DNA from: an uncultured Steroidobacteraceae bacterium | Lineage (GTDB): Bacteria; Pseudomonadota; Gammaproteobacteria; Steroidobacterales; Steroidobacteraceae | NCBI GenBank assembly: GCA_955652795.1 | Contig: CATPBQ010000157.1 | Coordinates: 1-8,468, forward strand | DNA length: 8,468 nt | Direction: 5' to 3' | Part shown: positions 1 to 7,166 of the stretch, in pieces | Numbering within the stretch: the stretch's first letter is position 1 | Layout: each line of letters begins with the position of its first letter | The notes under the pieces: generated by a model | Told to the model about the DNA's origin: nothing | The model's database searches: none | The model's input: the letters and a program-made list of their open reading frames with translations, nothing else | Position numbers and translations under genes: made by a program

Positions 1-73
1 AGTTTACCGCGGCCCAAGCGCTAGCCGCACGACGAGCGGCGGTCCGCTCTCGCGGCAGCGCTTCGGGTAAACT
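1..73. other. Nested 73-nt inverted repeat / long hairpin upstream of argS
   Basis: Four nested complementary arm pairs share one axis: 1-8 with 66-73 (AGTTTACC/GGTAAACT), 16-22 with 57-63 (AAGCGCT/AGCGCTT), 24-28 with 52-56 (GCCGC/GCGGC), and 34-39 with 44-49 (GAGCGG/CCGCTC) closing on the loop CGGT. That makes 26 base pairs in 73 nt, interrupted by an asymmetric internal loop (9-15 against 64-65), a single bulged A at 23 and a small internal loop (29-33 against 50-51). No T-run follows the right arm, so it is not a canonical intrinsic terminator on the plus strand. It could be a structured argS leader, a terminator-like end of an upstream gene, or a REP-like palindromic element. The stem may continue left of the window. 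No gene can be assigned with confidence in 1-106. Confidence 0.6.
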
Positions 74-106
74 TCCGCGCCTGCCAACGTCCGGATTCTT
101 CACCTC

Positions 107-1864
107 TTGAAGCAGGAACTCGAGCAACTGCTGCTGGCCTCCCTGGGCAAGCTCACCGGGAGCGTGCTCGCGCAGATGCCCGCACCTTCCGCGGTGGTCG
201 TCGAGCGCACCCGCGACAACCAGCACGGCGAGTTCGCCACCAACCTCGCGCTGCGGCTGGCAAAGCCGGCGGGCAGGAATCCGCGCGAGCTTGCGGCTGC
301 CATCGTGGCCGCGCTCCCGGCGAGTCCCCTGCTGGCGCGCGCCGAAGTGGCAGGTGCCGGATTCATCAACTTCCACCTGGCGCCCGAGGCGTACGCGCGC
401 GAGCTCGCGGGCATCCACGCGCTGGGCACCGCTTACGGTGAAAGCAGGCTCGGCCAGGGCGAGCGGGTGCTGGTGGAGTTCGTGTCCGCGAACCCGACCG
501 GACCGCTGCACGTGGGTCATGGACGGCAGGCCGCCTACGGCGCGACGCTCGCGAACCTTCTCACCGCGGTGGGGTTTGAGGTCGCGCGCGAGTACTACAT
601 CAACGATGCCGGACGGCAGATGGACATCCTCGCCGTCAGCACCTGGCTGCGCTATCTCGGCCTGTGCGGCGAGGAGTTGCCTTTTCCGCAGAACGGTTAC
701 CGCGGCGACTACGTGCACCCGCTCGCGCACAAGCTCAAAGCCGCGGCCGGCGAGCAGCTGCGACGCCCGGCGGTGAGCGTGCTCGCCAACCTGCCGGCGG
801 ATGCCCCCGCGGGCGACAAGGAGGTCTACATCGATGCGCTCATCGCGCGCGCGCGTGAGCTGCTGGGCACGGATGGCTTCCGCGAGGTGCTGGAGCTGTC
901 GCTCGCCGAAATGCTGGCGGACATCCGCAATGACCTTGGCGAATTCGGTGTGGTCTTCGATCACTGGTCTTCCGAGCGTGCGCTCGCGGACAGCGGCGCG
1001 ATCGATCACGCGCTCGCGGTGCTGGAATCGCGGGGACGGCTGCAGCGGCGCGACGGCGCGCTGTGGTTCCGTGCCACCGAGTTCGGCGACGAGAAGGATC
1101 GCGTGGTGGTGCGCGAGAACGGCCAGAAGACCTACTTCGCGTCCGATATCGCCTACCATCTGCAGAAGCGCGAGCGCGGCTTCGCGCGTCTCATCGACGT
1201 GCTGGGCGCCGATCATCATGGCTATGTCGCGCGGGTGCGCGCCGGACTGATTGCCATGGGCCAGCCGGGCGAGTGCCTGGAAGCGACGCTGATCCAGTTC
1301 GTGAGTCTGTTCCGCGGCGCCGAGAAGATCCCCATGGGCAAGCGCGAGGCGCAGTTCGTCAGCTTACGCCAGCTGCGTGAGGAAGTCGGCAATGACGCCT
1401 GCCGCTTCTTCTACCTGATGCGCAGTCACGAGCAGCCGCTCGACTTCGATCTGGAGCTTGCCAAGTCGCACACCAACGAAAACCCGGTGTACTACATTCA
1501 ATATGCCCACGCTCGCGTAGCGAGTGTCATGAAACAGCTCGCCTCCCGCGGCCTGTCCTTCGATCGCGACGCCGGGCTCAGCGCCGCCGGGATGCTCGGC
1601 AGCGCACAGGAGCAGGCGGTGCTCAGCTCACTGACCCGCTATCCTGAGATCGTGGAGCAGGCGGCCGTGAACCGCGCGCCGCACGCCCTGGTGCACTACC
1701 TGAGAGATCTCGCCAACGCCTTCCACACCTACTACAACGCGGAAGCCTTCATCGTCGGGGAGACGGCGCTGCGCAACGCGCGCCTGGCGCTGGTCCTGGG
1801 GGTGCAGCAGGTGCTGCGCAACGGGCTGACGCTGCTCGGGGTATCGGCGCCGCAGAGCATGTGA
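107..1864 (+). CDS. argS: Arginyl-tRNA synthetase (class Ia)
   Basis: Cytoplasmic enzyme that charges tRNA-Arg with arginine using ATP. The 585 residues are normal for bacterial ArgS. The N-terminal additional domain spans about 4-90. The catalytic Rossmann core follows, with the HIGH-type motif HVGH at 135-138 inside the signature VEFVSANPTGPLHVGHGR. The KMSK position is occupied by MGKR at 410-413, a divergence common in ArgS. EVGNDACRFFYLMR (426-439) and NPVYYIQYAHAR (459-470) lead into the DALR anticodon-binding domain (about 465-585). The TTG start at 107 is chosen because no ATG or GTG lies between it and the in-frame stop at 68-70, and the N-terminus MKQELEQLL fits the family; the next ATG (176) would cut the N-terminal domain. 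No Shine-Dalgarno is visible. It is the first gene of a probable three-gene plus-strand unit, 28 nt before the SPOR gene. Confidence 0.97.
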   Translation: MKQELEQLLLASLGKLTGSVLAQMPAPSAVVVERTRDNQHGEFATNLALRLAKPAGRNPRELAAAIVAALPASPLLARAEVAGAGFINFHLAPEAYARELAGIHALGTAYGESRLGQGERVLVEFVSANPTGPLHVGHGRQAAYGATLANLLTAVGFEVAREYYINDAGRQMDILAVSTWLRYLGLCGEELPFPQNGYRGDYVHPLAHKLKAAAGEQLRRPAVSVLANLPADAPAGDKEVYIDALIARARELLGTDGFREVLELSLAEMLADIRNDLGEFGVVFDHWSSERALADSGAIDHALAVLESRGRLQRRDGALWFRATEFGDEKDRVVVRENGQKTYFASDIAYHLQKRERGFARLIDVLGADHHGYVARVRAGLIAMGQPGECLEATLIQFVSLFRGAEKIPMGKREAQFVSLRQLREEVGNDACRFFYLMRSHEQPLDFDLELAKSHTNENPVYYIQYAHARVASVMKQLASRGLSFDRDAGLSAAGMLGSAQEQAVLSSLTRYPEIVEQAAVNRAPHALVHYLRDLANAFHTYYNAEAFIVGETALRNARLALVLGVQQVLRNGLTLLGVSAPQSM

Positions 1865-1892
1865 GAGACGCGGCATACAGCTGGCAGCCTGC

Positions 1893-2474
1893 ATGGCGAA
1901 ACTGACAACCCGCGACTACAAGTCCACGCAGCGACGCGCGCCGGATTTCAGGCGGCTGCGCGAGTTCGGCTATGGCGTGCTGGCCGGAATCGTTCTGACG
2001 AGCATGGCGTTCGTGTATCTCGGCGGCACGGCACGCAGACCGACGGACAGCGCGGACGCGCCGCGCCCCGATCCGCACCGTGCCGCGCCCGCTGATGCCG
2101 AAACCGGCGGCGTGGGTTCGGGCAGGAGTGGCGAAAAATACGACTTCTACCAGATGCTGCCGAACTTCGAAGTGGTGGTGCCGGAGAAGGACAAGGACGT
2201 CAAGCGCGATCCGCCGGCGGCGGCGAAGATCGAACGCCCGGGGGTGTACGTCCTGCAGGCGGGTTCGTATCGCACCGAAGCCGACGCCGATCGCGTGCGC
2301 AGGCAGCTGGCGCTGCAGGGCGTCGCCGCCAAGGTACAGCGCGTCGCCGTGGACGCGGATGTCTGGCATCGTGTGCGTATCGGGCCGATCAGCAATCTGG
2401 ACGAGCTCAACAAGGTGCGCAGGCAGCTGCGGGCGGCCGAGGTCGATGCATTGGTCATCCGGGTGGGAGACTGA
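1893..2474 (+). CDS. Membrane-anchored SPOR-domain protein, FtsN-like
   Basis: 193 residues with the bitopic architecture of FtsN-type proteins. A short basic cytoplasmic N-terminus (1-26, rich in K/R) is followed by one transmembrane segment (about 27-45, from YGVLAGIVLTS), a flexible Pro/Ala/Asp-rich periplasmic linker (about 46-80), and a C-terminal SPOR domain (about 116-191). The segment YDFYQMLPNFEVVVPE (83-98) before the SPOR domain is typical of this subfamily. SPOR domains bind denuded peptidoglycan strands at the septum, so a role in cell division or septal wall remodelling is likely (family knowledge, not shown here). It lies 28 nt after argS and 11 nt before the DUF2059 gene, matching the argS-SPOR pairing known in other gammaproteobacteria. 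Orthology to FtsN itself is uncertain because SPOR paralogs are common, so no symbol is given. Confidence 0.9.
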   Translation: MAKLTTRDYKSTQRRAPDFRRLREFGYGVLAGIVLTSMAFVYLGGTARRPTDSADAPRPDPHRAAPADAETGGVGSGRSGEKYDFYQMLPNFEVVVPEKDKDVKRDPPAAAKIERPGVYVLQAGSYRTEADADRVRRQLALQGVAAKVQRVAVDADVWHRVRIGPISNLDELNKVRRQLRAAEVDALVIRVGD

Positions 2475-2478
2475 GGAG
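2473..2478 (+). promoter_or_regulatory. Ribosome binding site for the DUF2059 gene
   Basis: GAGGAG lies 7 nt before the ATG at 2486 and overlaps the TGA stop of the SPOR gene (2472-2474). This fixes the DUF2059 start and suggests translational coupling with the gene before it. Confidence 0.75.
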
Positions 2479-2485
2479 CGATCAC

Positions 2486-3049
2486 ATGAAACTCGTCGTA
2501 ACTGTCGTGTTCGCCGTGTTCGCAAGTCAGGCACTGGCGCAGGACGCGAAACCCTCGGAAGCATCGGTGCGGCAGCTCTTCGAGGTCATGCACAGCAGCA
2601 AACTTCTCGACTCCTACGTGACACAGATCGACGACACGGTGCGCGCCTCGATGCAGCAGGCTTTTGCAGGACAACAGCCGACCCCGAAGCAGCAGAAGAT
2701 CATGGATGACCTGGGGCACAGTATCGCCGCGCTGGTGAAGGAGGAGCTGAACTGGGCGAGCTTCGAGCCCATGATGATCGAGGTGTACCGCAACACATTC
2801 AGTCAGCACGAAGTGGATGGGATGCTGAGGTTCTACCGGTCTGAGGCCGGCCAGGCCGTGATTGCCAAGCTGCCCACGGCAATGCAGCAGACGATGGCGA
2901 GCATGCAAAGCCATGTCAGGACGCTCACGCCCAAGATCATGCAGCTGGAAAAGGACTCGGCCGCGCAGCTCAAGGCGGCAGCGGAACCGCCGCAGACGAG
3001 CGAGCCGTCGCCGCCCTCTGTACCGCCATCACCGCCACCGCGCCGATAG
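2486..3049 (+). CDS. Exported DUF2059 protein
   Basis: 187 residues. The N-terminus is a clear Sec signal peptide (lysine at 2, hydrophobic core 3-14), with probable cleavage after ALA at residue 18, so the mature protein should be periplasmic. The rest is mostly helical and matches DUF2059. The hallmark segment runs from YRNTFSQHEVDGMLRFYRSE (101-120) into AGQAVIAKLP (121-130), the Y..TF...E...ML.FY.S..GQ pattern of this family. The molecular function of DUF2059 is unknown to me. The C-terminus (about 168-187) is a low-complexity Pro/Ser tail ending in PPPRR that is probably disordered. A good RBS (GAGGAG) supports the start. It is the last gene of the argS-SPOR-DUF2059 unit and converges on the TfoX-like gene 42 nt away. 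Confidence 0.88.
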   Translation: MKLVVTVVFAVFASQALAQDAKPSEASVRQLFEVMHSSKLLDSYVTQIDDTVRASMQQAFAGQQPTPKQQKIMDDLGHSIAALVKEELNWASFEPMMIEVYRNTFSQHEVDGMLRFYRSEAGQAVIAKLPTAMQQTMASMQSHVRTLTPKIMQLEKDSAAQLKAAAEPPQTSEPSPPSVPPSPPPRR

Positions 3050-3055
3050 TGCGAA

Positions 3056-3080
3056 GTGCAGTCGTGCCGTGCGACTGCGC
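3056..3080. terminator. Hairpin between convergent genes, possible bidirectional terminator
   Basis: A perfect 7-bp stem GCAGTCG/CGACTGC (3058-3064 with 3072-3078), extended to 9 pairs by a G-U and a G-C pair, encloses a 7-nt loop. It fills most of the 42-nt gap between the stop codons of the DUF2059 gene (3049) and the minus-strand TfoX-like gene (3092). Position and symmetry suit a shared terminator, but neither strand has a clear U-tract, so it is not a textbook intrinsic terminator. Confidence 0.5.
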
Positions 3081-3091
3081 AGTTGCTGCCC

Positions 3092-3505
3092 TCAACGCCG
3101 GCGTTTCGGACGTGCGGGGATCCTGGCGCGGGCTGCGCGCTTTATGCGCCGCACGCTGTTCGCGGCCGCGGCCGGCTTCGCCGCCGCCATCGCCGCCGTG
3201 ACCGAGCGACGCGCCCACGCCACCAGCTCGGCGGCATCTTCCAGCACATCCGCCGGTGTCTCGTAATAGGTCGTGCTGAGCTGCGGGCTCTCGGGGTAGG
3301 GCCGGAACTGACCCATGCCGCGGGTGGTGAAATCCGCGCGGTTGGAATCGTTGACGCGCAGATACAGGGTATCGTTGTCGATCAGCGCGAAGAAGAACTC
3401 ATCGCAGTACAGGCCCGCGCCGCCGAACATGCGCCGTGAGGTCACGCCGCCTAAGCCGCTGAGCTGATCGCGAACGTAGTCGAGGTAGTCGCTGCTGACG
3501 GCCAT
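3092..3505 (-). CDS. TfoX/Sxy N-terminal domain protein
   Basis: 137 residues. A single TfoX-N domain occupies about 5-102, with the family signatures RRMFGGAGLYCDEFFFALID (24-43), LYLRVND (47-53) and YYETPADVLEDAAELVAWAR (80-99). The C-terminal TfoX domain of the competence regulator Sxy/TfoX is absent, so this is one of the widespread small stand-alone TfoX-N proteins. A competence role should not be assumed. After residue 103 comes an Ala-rich stretch and a strongly basic tail (117-137, ending RPKRRR), which might bind nucleic acid or be disordered. The ATG at 3505 gives a normal domain start, although no Shine-Dalgarno is evident. It lies 50 nt downstream of ntrX on the same strand, so read-through from the ntrYX operon is possible. 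Confidence 0.87.
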   Translation of the reverse strand: MAVSSDYLDYVRDQLSGLGGVTSRRMFGGAGLYCDEFFFALIDNDTLYLRVNDSNRADFTTRGMGQFRPYPESPQLSTTYYETPADVLEDAAELVAWARRSVTAAMAAAKPAAAANSVRRIKRAARARIPARPKRRR

Positions 3506-3555
3506 GAGATCACGCGGCGGGCGCGCAGCTGCTCACCGCGCAACCGCGCTCGGCT

Positions 3556-4923
3556 TCAGTCCTCGCTGATGTTGCGGAAGTCGACGCCGAGCGAGCGCAG
3601 CTTGCGGTACAGGTGCGTGCGCTCCATGCCGACGCGCTTGGCGAGCTGCCCCACCTTGCCGTTGCACAGCAGCAGCTGCTGCTGCAGGTAGGCGCGCTCG
3701 AACTGCTCGCGCGCCTCGCGCAGCGGCAGCGCCAGCAGGTCCTGCTTCACCAGCGGCTCATTGGGCGGGGTCTGCACCGCGAGCTCGCGCTCGATTTCCT
3801 CCAGGCGGATTTCTTCCGCGCCACCGTGGATCAGCAACCGATGCACCAGGTGTCTGAGCTCGCGCACGTTGTCCGGCCAGGGATAGTTGCGCAGGCGGTT
3901 TTGCGCCGCGACGCTGAAGCGCCGGAATGGCAGTCCGTCTGCGTCGACCAGGCGATCGACCTGATGCCGCAGCAGCTCCGGCACGTCCTCGGCGTACTCG
4001 CGCAGCGGCGGCACGCGCATGAGCAACACGTTGACGTGGGCGAGCAGATCGCGGCGCAGGGCATCGGTGCCGGCGCGCTGCTCGATGCCGGGCTGCGCGG
4101 AAGCCAGCAGGCGCGCGCGGAAACTCACCGGCTCAGCTCCACCCAGGCGTGTGAACTGCCCCGATTCGAACACGCCCACCAGCAGGCGCTGTGCGCCGGG
4201 CGGCAGGTCCTCCAGTTCGTGGATGAACAGCGTCCCGTTGCCGCTCTCCTCGAGAACGCCCGCGACCTTCTGCCCGTCCGGCTGCTCGCGGCCGAACAGC
4301 CGGCCCTCGGCGTCCGCATCACGCAGGCTCGAGGCGATGAGCGGCACGAACGGCGCGCTGGCGCGTGGTCCGTGCTCGTGCAGATAACGCGCGAAGGCCT
4401 CGCGTCCGGCCCCCGGCTCCCCGACCAGGAGCACCGGCGAGGGGTTGGCCGCCATCTGCTGCAACTCTGCGCGCAGCTGCTGCATGAGCCGGCTCTTGCC
4501 GATCGGTACGGCGAGCGGGGAGCCGAGGAGCTTGCCCGACTGGCGATGCCGCCGGCCCGCATCGAGGGCGCGCTCCACGGTGCGCAGCAGCTTCGCGAGC
4601 GATAGCGGCTTCTCCACGAAGTCGAAGGCGCCGAGCCGCGTGGCCTCCACGGCCGTCTCCACCGTGCTGTGTCCGGACATCATCACCACCGGGCAGCCGT
4701 CGGCGGCGGCGGCGGACCATTCACGCAGCAGCGTGATCCCGTCCACGTCCGGCATCCAGATGTCGAGCAACACCAGATCAGGTATCTGCCGGGCGCGCGA
4801 GGCGCGTGCCTGCGCGGCGTTGGCGGCGACGTCCACCTCGTAGCCCTCCTCGGAGAGGATCTCTTTCAGCAGACCGCGGATATCCGCCTCGTCATCGACC
4901 ACGAGAATGAGTGGACTGCTCAT
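3556..4923 (-). CDS. ntrX: NtrX-like response regulator with degenerate sigma-54 AAA+ domain
   Basis: 455 residues: receiver (about 4-120), AAA+ central domain (about 140-380), Fis-type helix-turn-helix (about 400-447). The receiver is complete: acidic pair D10/D11, phospho-acceptor D54, S83 and K105. The DNA-binding end keeps the NtrX-like sequence GMERTHLYRKLRSLGVD (432-448). The AAA+ domain is altered. Walker A reads GEPGAGRE (168-175), with Arg in place of the catalytic Lys at 174. Walker B reads GTLFIHE (230-236), with His for Asp at 235. The GAFTGA sigma-54 contact loop expected near 212-222 is missing and the loop is about four residues shorter. The second arginine-finger position is His296. 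WPDNVREL (349-356) is kept. It probably regulates promoters without sigma-54 remodelling (inference). Its ATG overlaps the ntrY stop (ATGA), and its cognate kinase is NtrY. Confidence 0.93.
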   Translation of the reverse strand: MSSPLILVVDDEADIRGLLKEILSEEGYEVDVAANAAQARASRARQIPDLVLLDIWMPDVDGITLLREWSAAAADGCPVVMMSGHSTVETAVEATRLGAFDFVEKPLSLAKLLRTVERALDAGRRHRQSGKLLGSPLAVPIGKSRLMQQLRAELQQMAANPSPVLLVGEPGAGREAFARYLHEHGPRASAPFVPLIASSLRDADAEGRLFGREQPDGQKVAGVLEESGNGTLFIHELEDLPPGAQRLLVGVFESGQFTRLGGAEPVSFRARLLASAQPGIEQRAGTDALRRDLLAHVNVLLMRVPPLREYAEDVPELLRHQVDRLVDADGLPFRRFSVAAQNRLRNYPWPDNVRELRHLVHRLLIHGGAEEIRLEEIERELAVQTPPNEPLVKQDLLALPLREAREQFERAYLQQQLLLCNGKVGQLAKRVGMERTHLYRKLRSLGVDFRNISED

Positions 4924-7166
4924 GCTCTTTCCCTCCGCAACTGATCCAGCCGCTCGCGCGCGCCGCCGGTGCCGGACCGGGTGCTGTCCTTTACCGGCAG
5001 CACGATGCGCACGCGCGCTCCACCTTCGGGCCGATTGTCGGCATCGATTCGCCCACCGTGCTCCTCGATGATCTTCTTCACAATGGCGAGCCCCAGTCCC
5101 GTGCCCTTGGGCTTGCTGGTGACGTAGGGGTCGAATACTTTGCCGAGGAGCTCGCGCGGAAACCCCGGACCATTGTCACACACGGTCACGGCGGCGTACT
5201 CGGCATCGGCGCCGGACTCGAGCCGGGTCGCGATCTCGAGCGTCGGGGTCGCAACCTCATCAAGCGCTTCCAGGGCGTTGGTCATCAGATTGTTGAGGAT
5301 CTGACGCACCCGGCCGCGATCGGCCTCGATGCCCTCGAGGTGCTCATCCAGATCCAGGCGGATGCGCGTGCGCGGACCCTGCGAGCGGTACAGGTCCGCC
5401 ACCTCGGTGATGAGCTGATTCACGCTGAAGCGCGTGATCTGCATCTCCGGTGCGCGCGCGTATTCGCTGAACGCGTTCACCATCTGCTGCATGGTCTGCA
5501 CCTGCTGCACGATGGTGCGCGTGCCGCGCTCGAGGATCTCGGCGTCGCGCTCGCTCATGCCGGCGATCAGCCGGCGGCGCAGGTGCTCGGCCGACAGCTG
5601 GATGGGGGTGAGGGGATTCCTGATTTCGTGCGCCAGGCGCCGCGCGACCTCGCCCCAGGCGGCATCGCGCTGCGCCTGCAGGAGCGTGGTGATGTCGTCG
5701 AACACGATCACGAAGCCCATGTCACTGTCATCGCCCGGCAGCGGCGTGCAGGCGCACATGAGCGTGCGGCGTCCGGCGGCGCCGTCCAGGTCGAGCTGCT
5801 CGCGCCACTCTTCGCGTCCGGCGGCAAAGCGCACCGCGAGCGCGGCGACGAACTGCCCGAGGCGCTCGTTGCCCGCGGCGAGCTCGGGCAGCACGCGCCC
5901 GGCGGCCGCCGACAGGTCCGTCCCGAGGATCGCGCCTGCGGCCTCATTCGCGGTGCGCACCGTCAGGCTGCGGTCGACGGCGAGCACTCCGGTCGAGAGG
6001 CGCGCCAGGATGATGGCCAGGCGCTGGCGCTCGCGCTCCACCGCCTGCTGGCTGTGGGTTGCTTCGGCGCGCGCGCGCCGCAGGCGCTTGGTCATGTCGT
6101 TGAAGGAGTGCACCAGGAATCCCATCTCATCGCGCGAGGGCAGCGGCAGGCGCGTCGCGAAGTCGCCCTTGCCGACCGCGCGCGTGCCCTCGATGAGATC
6201 CTGCACCGGACGCACCAGGCGCTGCGCGGAGTAGATCGCGCCGTAGATGGCCGCCAGCATGGCGAGCAGCAGCACCAGCGTGAGCGTGAGGCGGAAGCTG
6301 GTCTTCAAGGGCTCGCGCAACGCGGCCAGGTCACCGTACTGGTGGTAGGAGCTCTGCACCGCTTCTGACAGCGCGGCGAGCTGCGCCGGCACGCGGTAGA
6401 TCGCCACCACGAAGCGCGCGTCATGGCCTGCGCCAGCGTCGCCGAGCGCCGCGGCCGTGCGGATAAAGTAGTGCCCGCCGGCCCGCGGCTCGAGAGTGAC
6501 GTAAGGCCGGCGCTGCTCCACCTGTCGCACCAGATCCGCAGGGGGTTGCGAGGGCATGCTTTCCAGGGGACTCTCGAGACTCGCGGCGAGGATGCGCTCG
6601 TGGGCACCGAACAGCGCGATTTCGGTCGCCTGACTGGCGCGCCGTTCCGCATCGAGTCTTGACTGCACCTCAAGGGGCGCAGCTCCGGTCAGTGCCGCGG
6701 CCAGCGCCACCGTTCTGGCGGAGTACTCACGCATGCGCAGGTCGAGCGCCGCGCGCGACAACCCGAGCGCGTCGTTCAGTCCCTGCTTCACTTCGACCTT
6801 GAACCAGCTGTCGATGCCGCGATTGATGAACTCGAGGGACGACAGATACACGATCAACAGCGGCGCGATGACCAGCGCCCCGAAGATGCCCACGGTGCGC
6901 GCCGTGAGACGCGAGCCGGGCACGTGCGCGCGATAGTCGCGCACCAGGCGCCACAGCTTGCGCGCCAGCAGCACGCTCAGCGCGATCACGCCGCAGAAGT
7001 CGACCAGCAGGATCCAGGGCTGCAGGCGGCCGAATTCCGAGGAGTTCTGCACGCTCTCGGCGAGCAACAGGAACGCGCCCAGTCCGATGGCGCTCCACAG
7101 CAGCGCCTGCGCGACCGCCACCCAGCGCAGGCGCGGCGGGCGCTCGTTCACACCGGGAGTAACCAT
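4920..7166 (-). CDS. ntrY: NtrY-like membrane sensor histidine kinase
   Basis: 748 residues from the ATG at 7166; a GTG at 7175 would add three. Three N-terminal transmembrane segments (about 16-37, 50-69, 90-109) are followed by an extracytoplasmic sensing region (about 110-292), a fourth transmembrane segment (about 293-313), HAMP (about 314-365), PAS (about 378-495), HisKA with phospho-acceptor His513 in RLAHEIRNPLTPIQL, and HATPase_c. The ATPase has the N box NNLMTNALEALD (625-636), G1 DNGPGFP (664-670) and G2 GTGLGLA (688-694), so all kinase motifs are intact. It should autophosphorylate and pass phosphate to NtrX. The NtrY family is linked to nitrogen, redox or envelope signals in other bacteria; the signal here cannot be read from sequence. 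The gene overlaps the DUF4390 gene by 19 nt and ntrX by 4 nt, consistent with one operon and coupled translation. Confidence 0.95.
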   Translation of the reverse strand: MVTPGVNERPPRLRWVAVAQALLWSAIGLGAFLLLAESVQNSSEFGRLQPWILLVDFCGVIALSVLLARKLWRLVRDYRAHVPGSRLTARTVGIFGALVIAPLLIVYLSSLEFINRGIDSWFKVEVKQGLNDALGLSRAALDLRMREYSARTVALAAALTGAAPLEVQSRLDAERRASQATEIALFGAHERILAASLESPLESMPSQPPADLVRQVEQRRPYVTLEPRAGGHYFIRTAAALGDAGAGHDARFVVAIYRVPAQLAALSEAVQSSYHQYGDLAALREPLKTSFRLTLTLVLLLAMLAAIYGAIYSAQRLVRPVQDLIEGTRAVGKGDFATRLPLPSRDEMGFLVHSFNDMTKRLRRARAEATHSQQAVERERQRLAIILARLSTGVLAVDRSLTVRTANEAAGAILGTDLSAAAGRVLPELAAGNERLGQFVAALAVRFAAGREEWREQLDLDGAAGRRTLMCACTPLPGDDSDMGFVIVFDDITTLLQAQRDAAWGEVARRLAHEIRNPLTPIQLSAEHLRRRLIAGMSERDAEILERGTRTIVQQVQTMQQMVNAFSEYARAPEMQITRFSVNQLITEVADLYRSQGPRTRIRLDLDEHLEGIEADRGRVRQILNNLMTNALEALDEVATPTLEIATRLESGADAEYAAVTVCDNGPGFPRELLGKVFDPYVTSKPKGTGLGLAIVKKIIEEHGGRIDADNRPEGGARVRIVLPVKDSTRSGTGGARERLDQLRRERA
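4931..4936 (-). promoter_or_regulatory. Strong ribosome binding site for ntrX
   Basis: On the minus strand GGAGGG lies 7 nt before the ntrX ATG (4923), inside the last codons of ntrY. It is the best Shine-Dalgarno in the window and fixes the ntrX start. It suggests NtrX is made efficiently even though its ATG overlaps the ntrY stop. Confidence 0.75.

Noticed and set aside
1..70. C-terminal end of an upstream gene such as priA
   Set aside because: Open tails exist in the plus frames (stops at 22-24, 68-70 and 107-109) but none resembles a known C-terminus, so no partial gene can be claimed.
1..73. A tRNA gene, because the folded element is 73 nt with an 8-bp end stem
   Set aside because: It forms one long nested hairpin, not a cloverleaf, and has no GTTCRANNC T-arm motif or plausible anticodon arm.
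1749..2564. 271-codon open frame on the minus strand across the argS end and the SPOR gene
   Set aside because: It spans two well-supported genes on the other strand, and its translation is Arg/His/Ala-rich without any domain.
3613..4605. 330-codon open frame on the plus strand, opposite ntrX
   Set aside because: Antisense shadow of ntrX with low-complexity composition and no family signature.
4695..4715. GGC-triplet run as a possible microsatellite
   Set aside because: It encodes the short alanine run at about 71-74 of the NtrX receiver and is ordinary for high-GC coding DNA.
4911..6368. 485-codon open frame on the plus strand, opposite ntrY
   Set aside because: It is an antisense shadow caused by high GC and codon bias in ntrY. 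The translation is rich in His/Arg/Gln/Ala with no recognisable domain, while the minus-strand frame shows all histidine kinase motifs.
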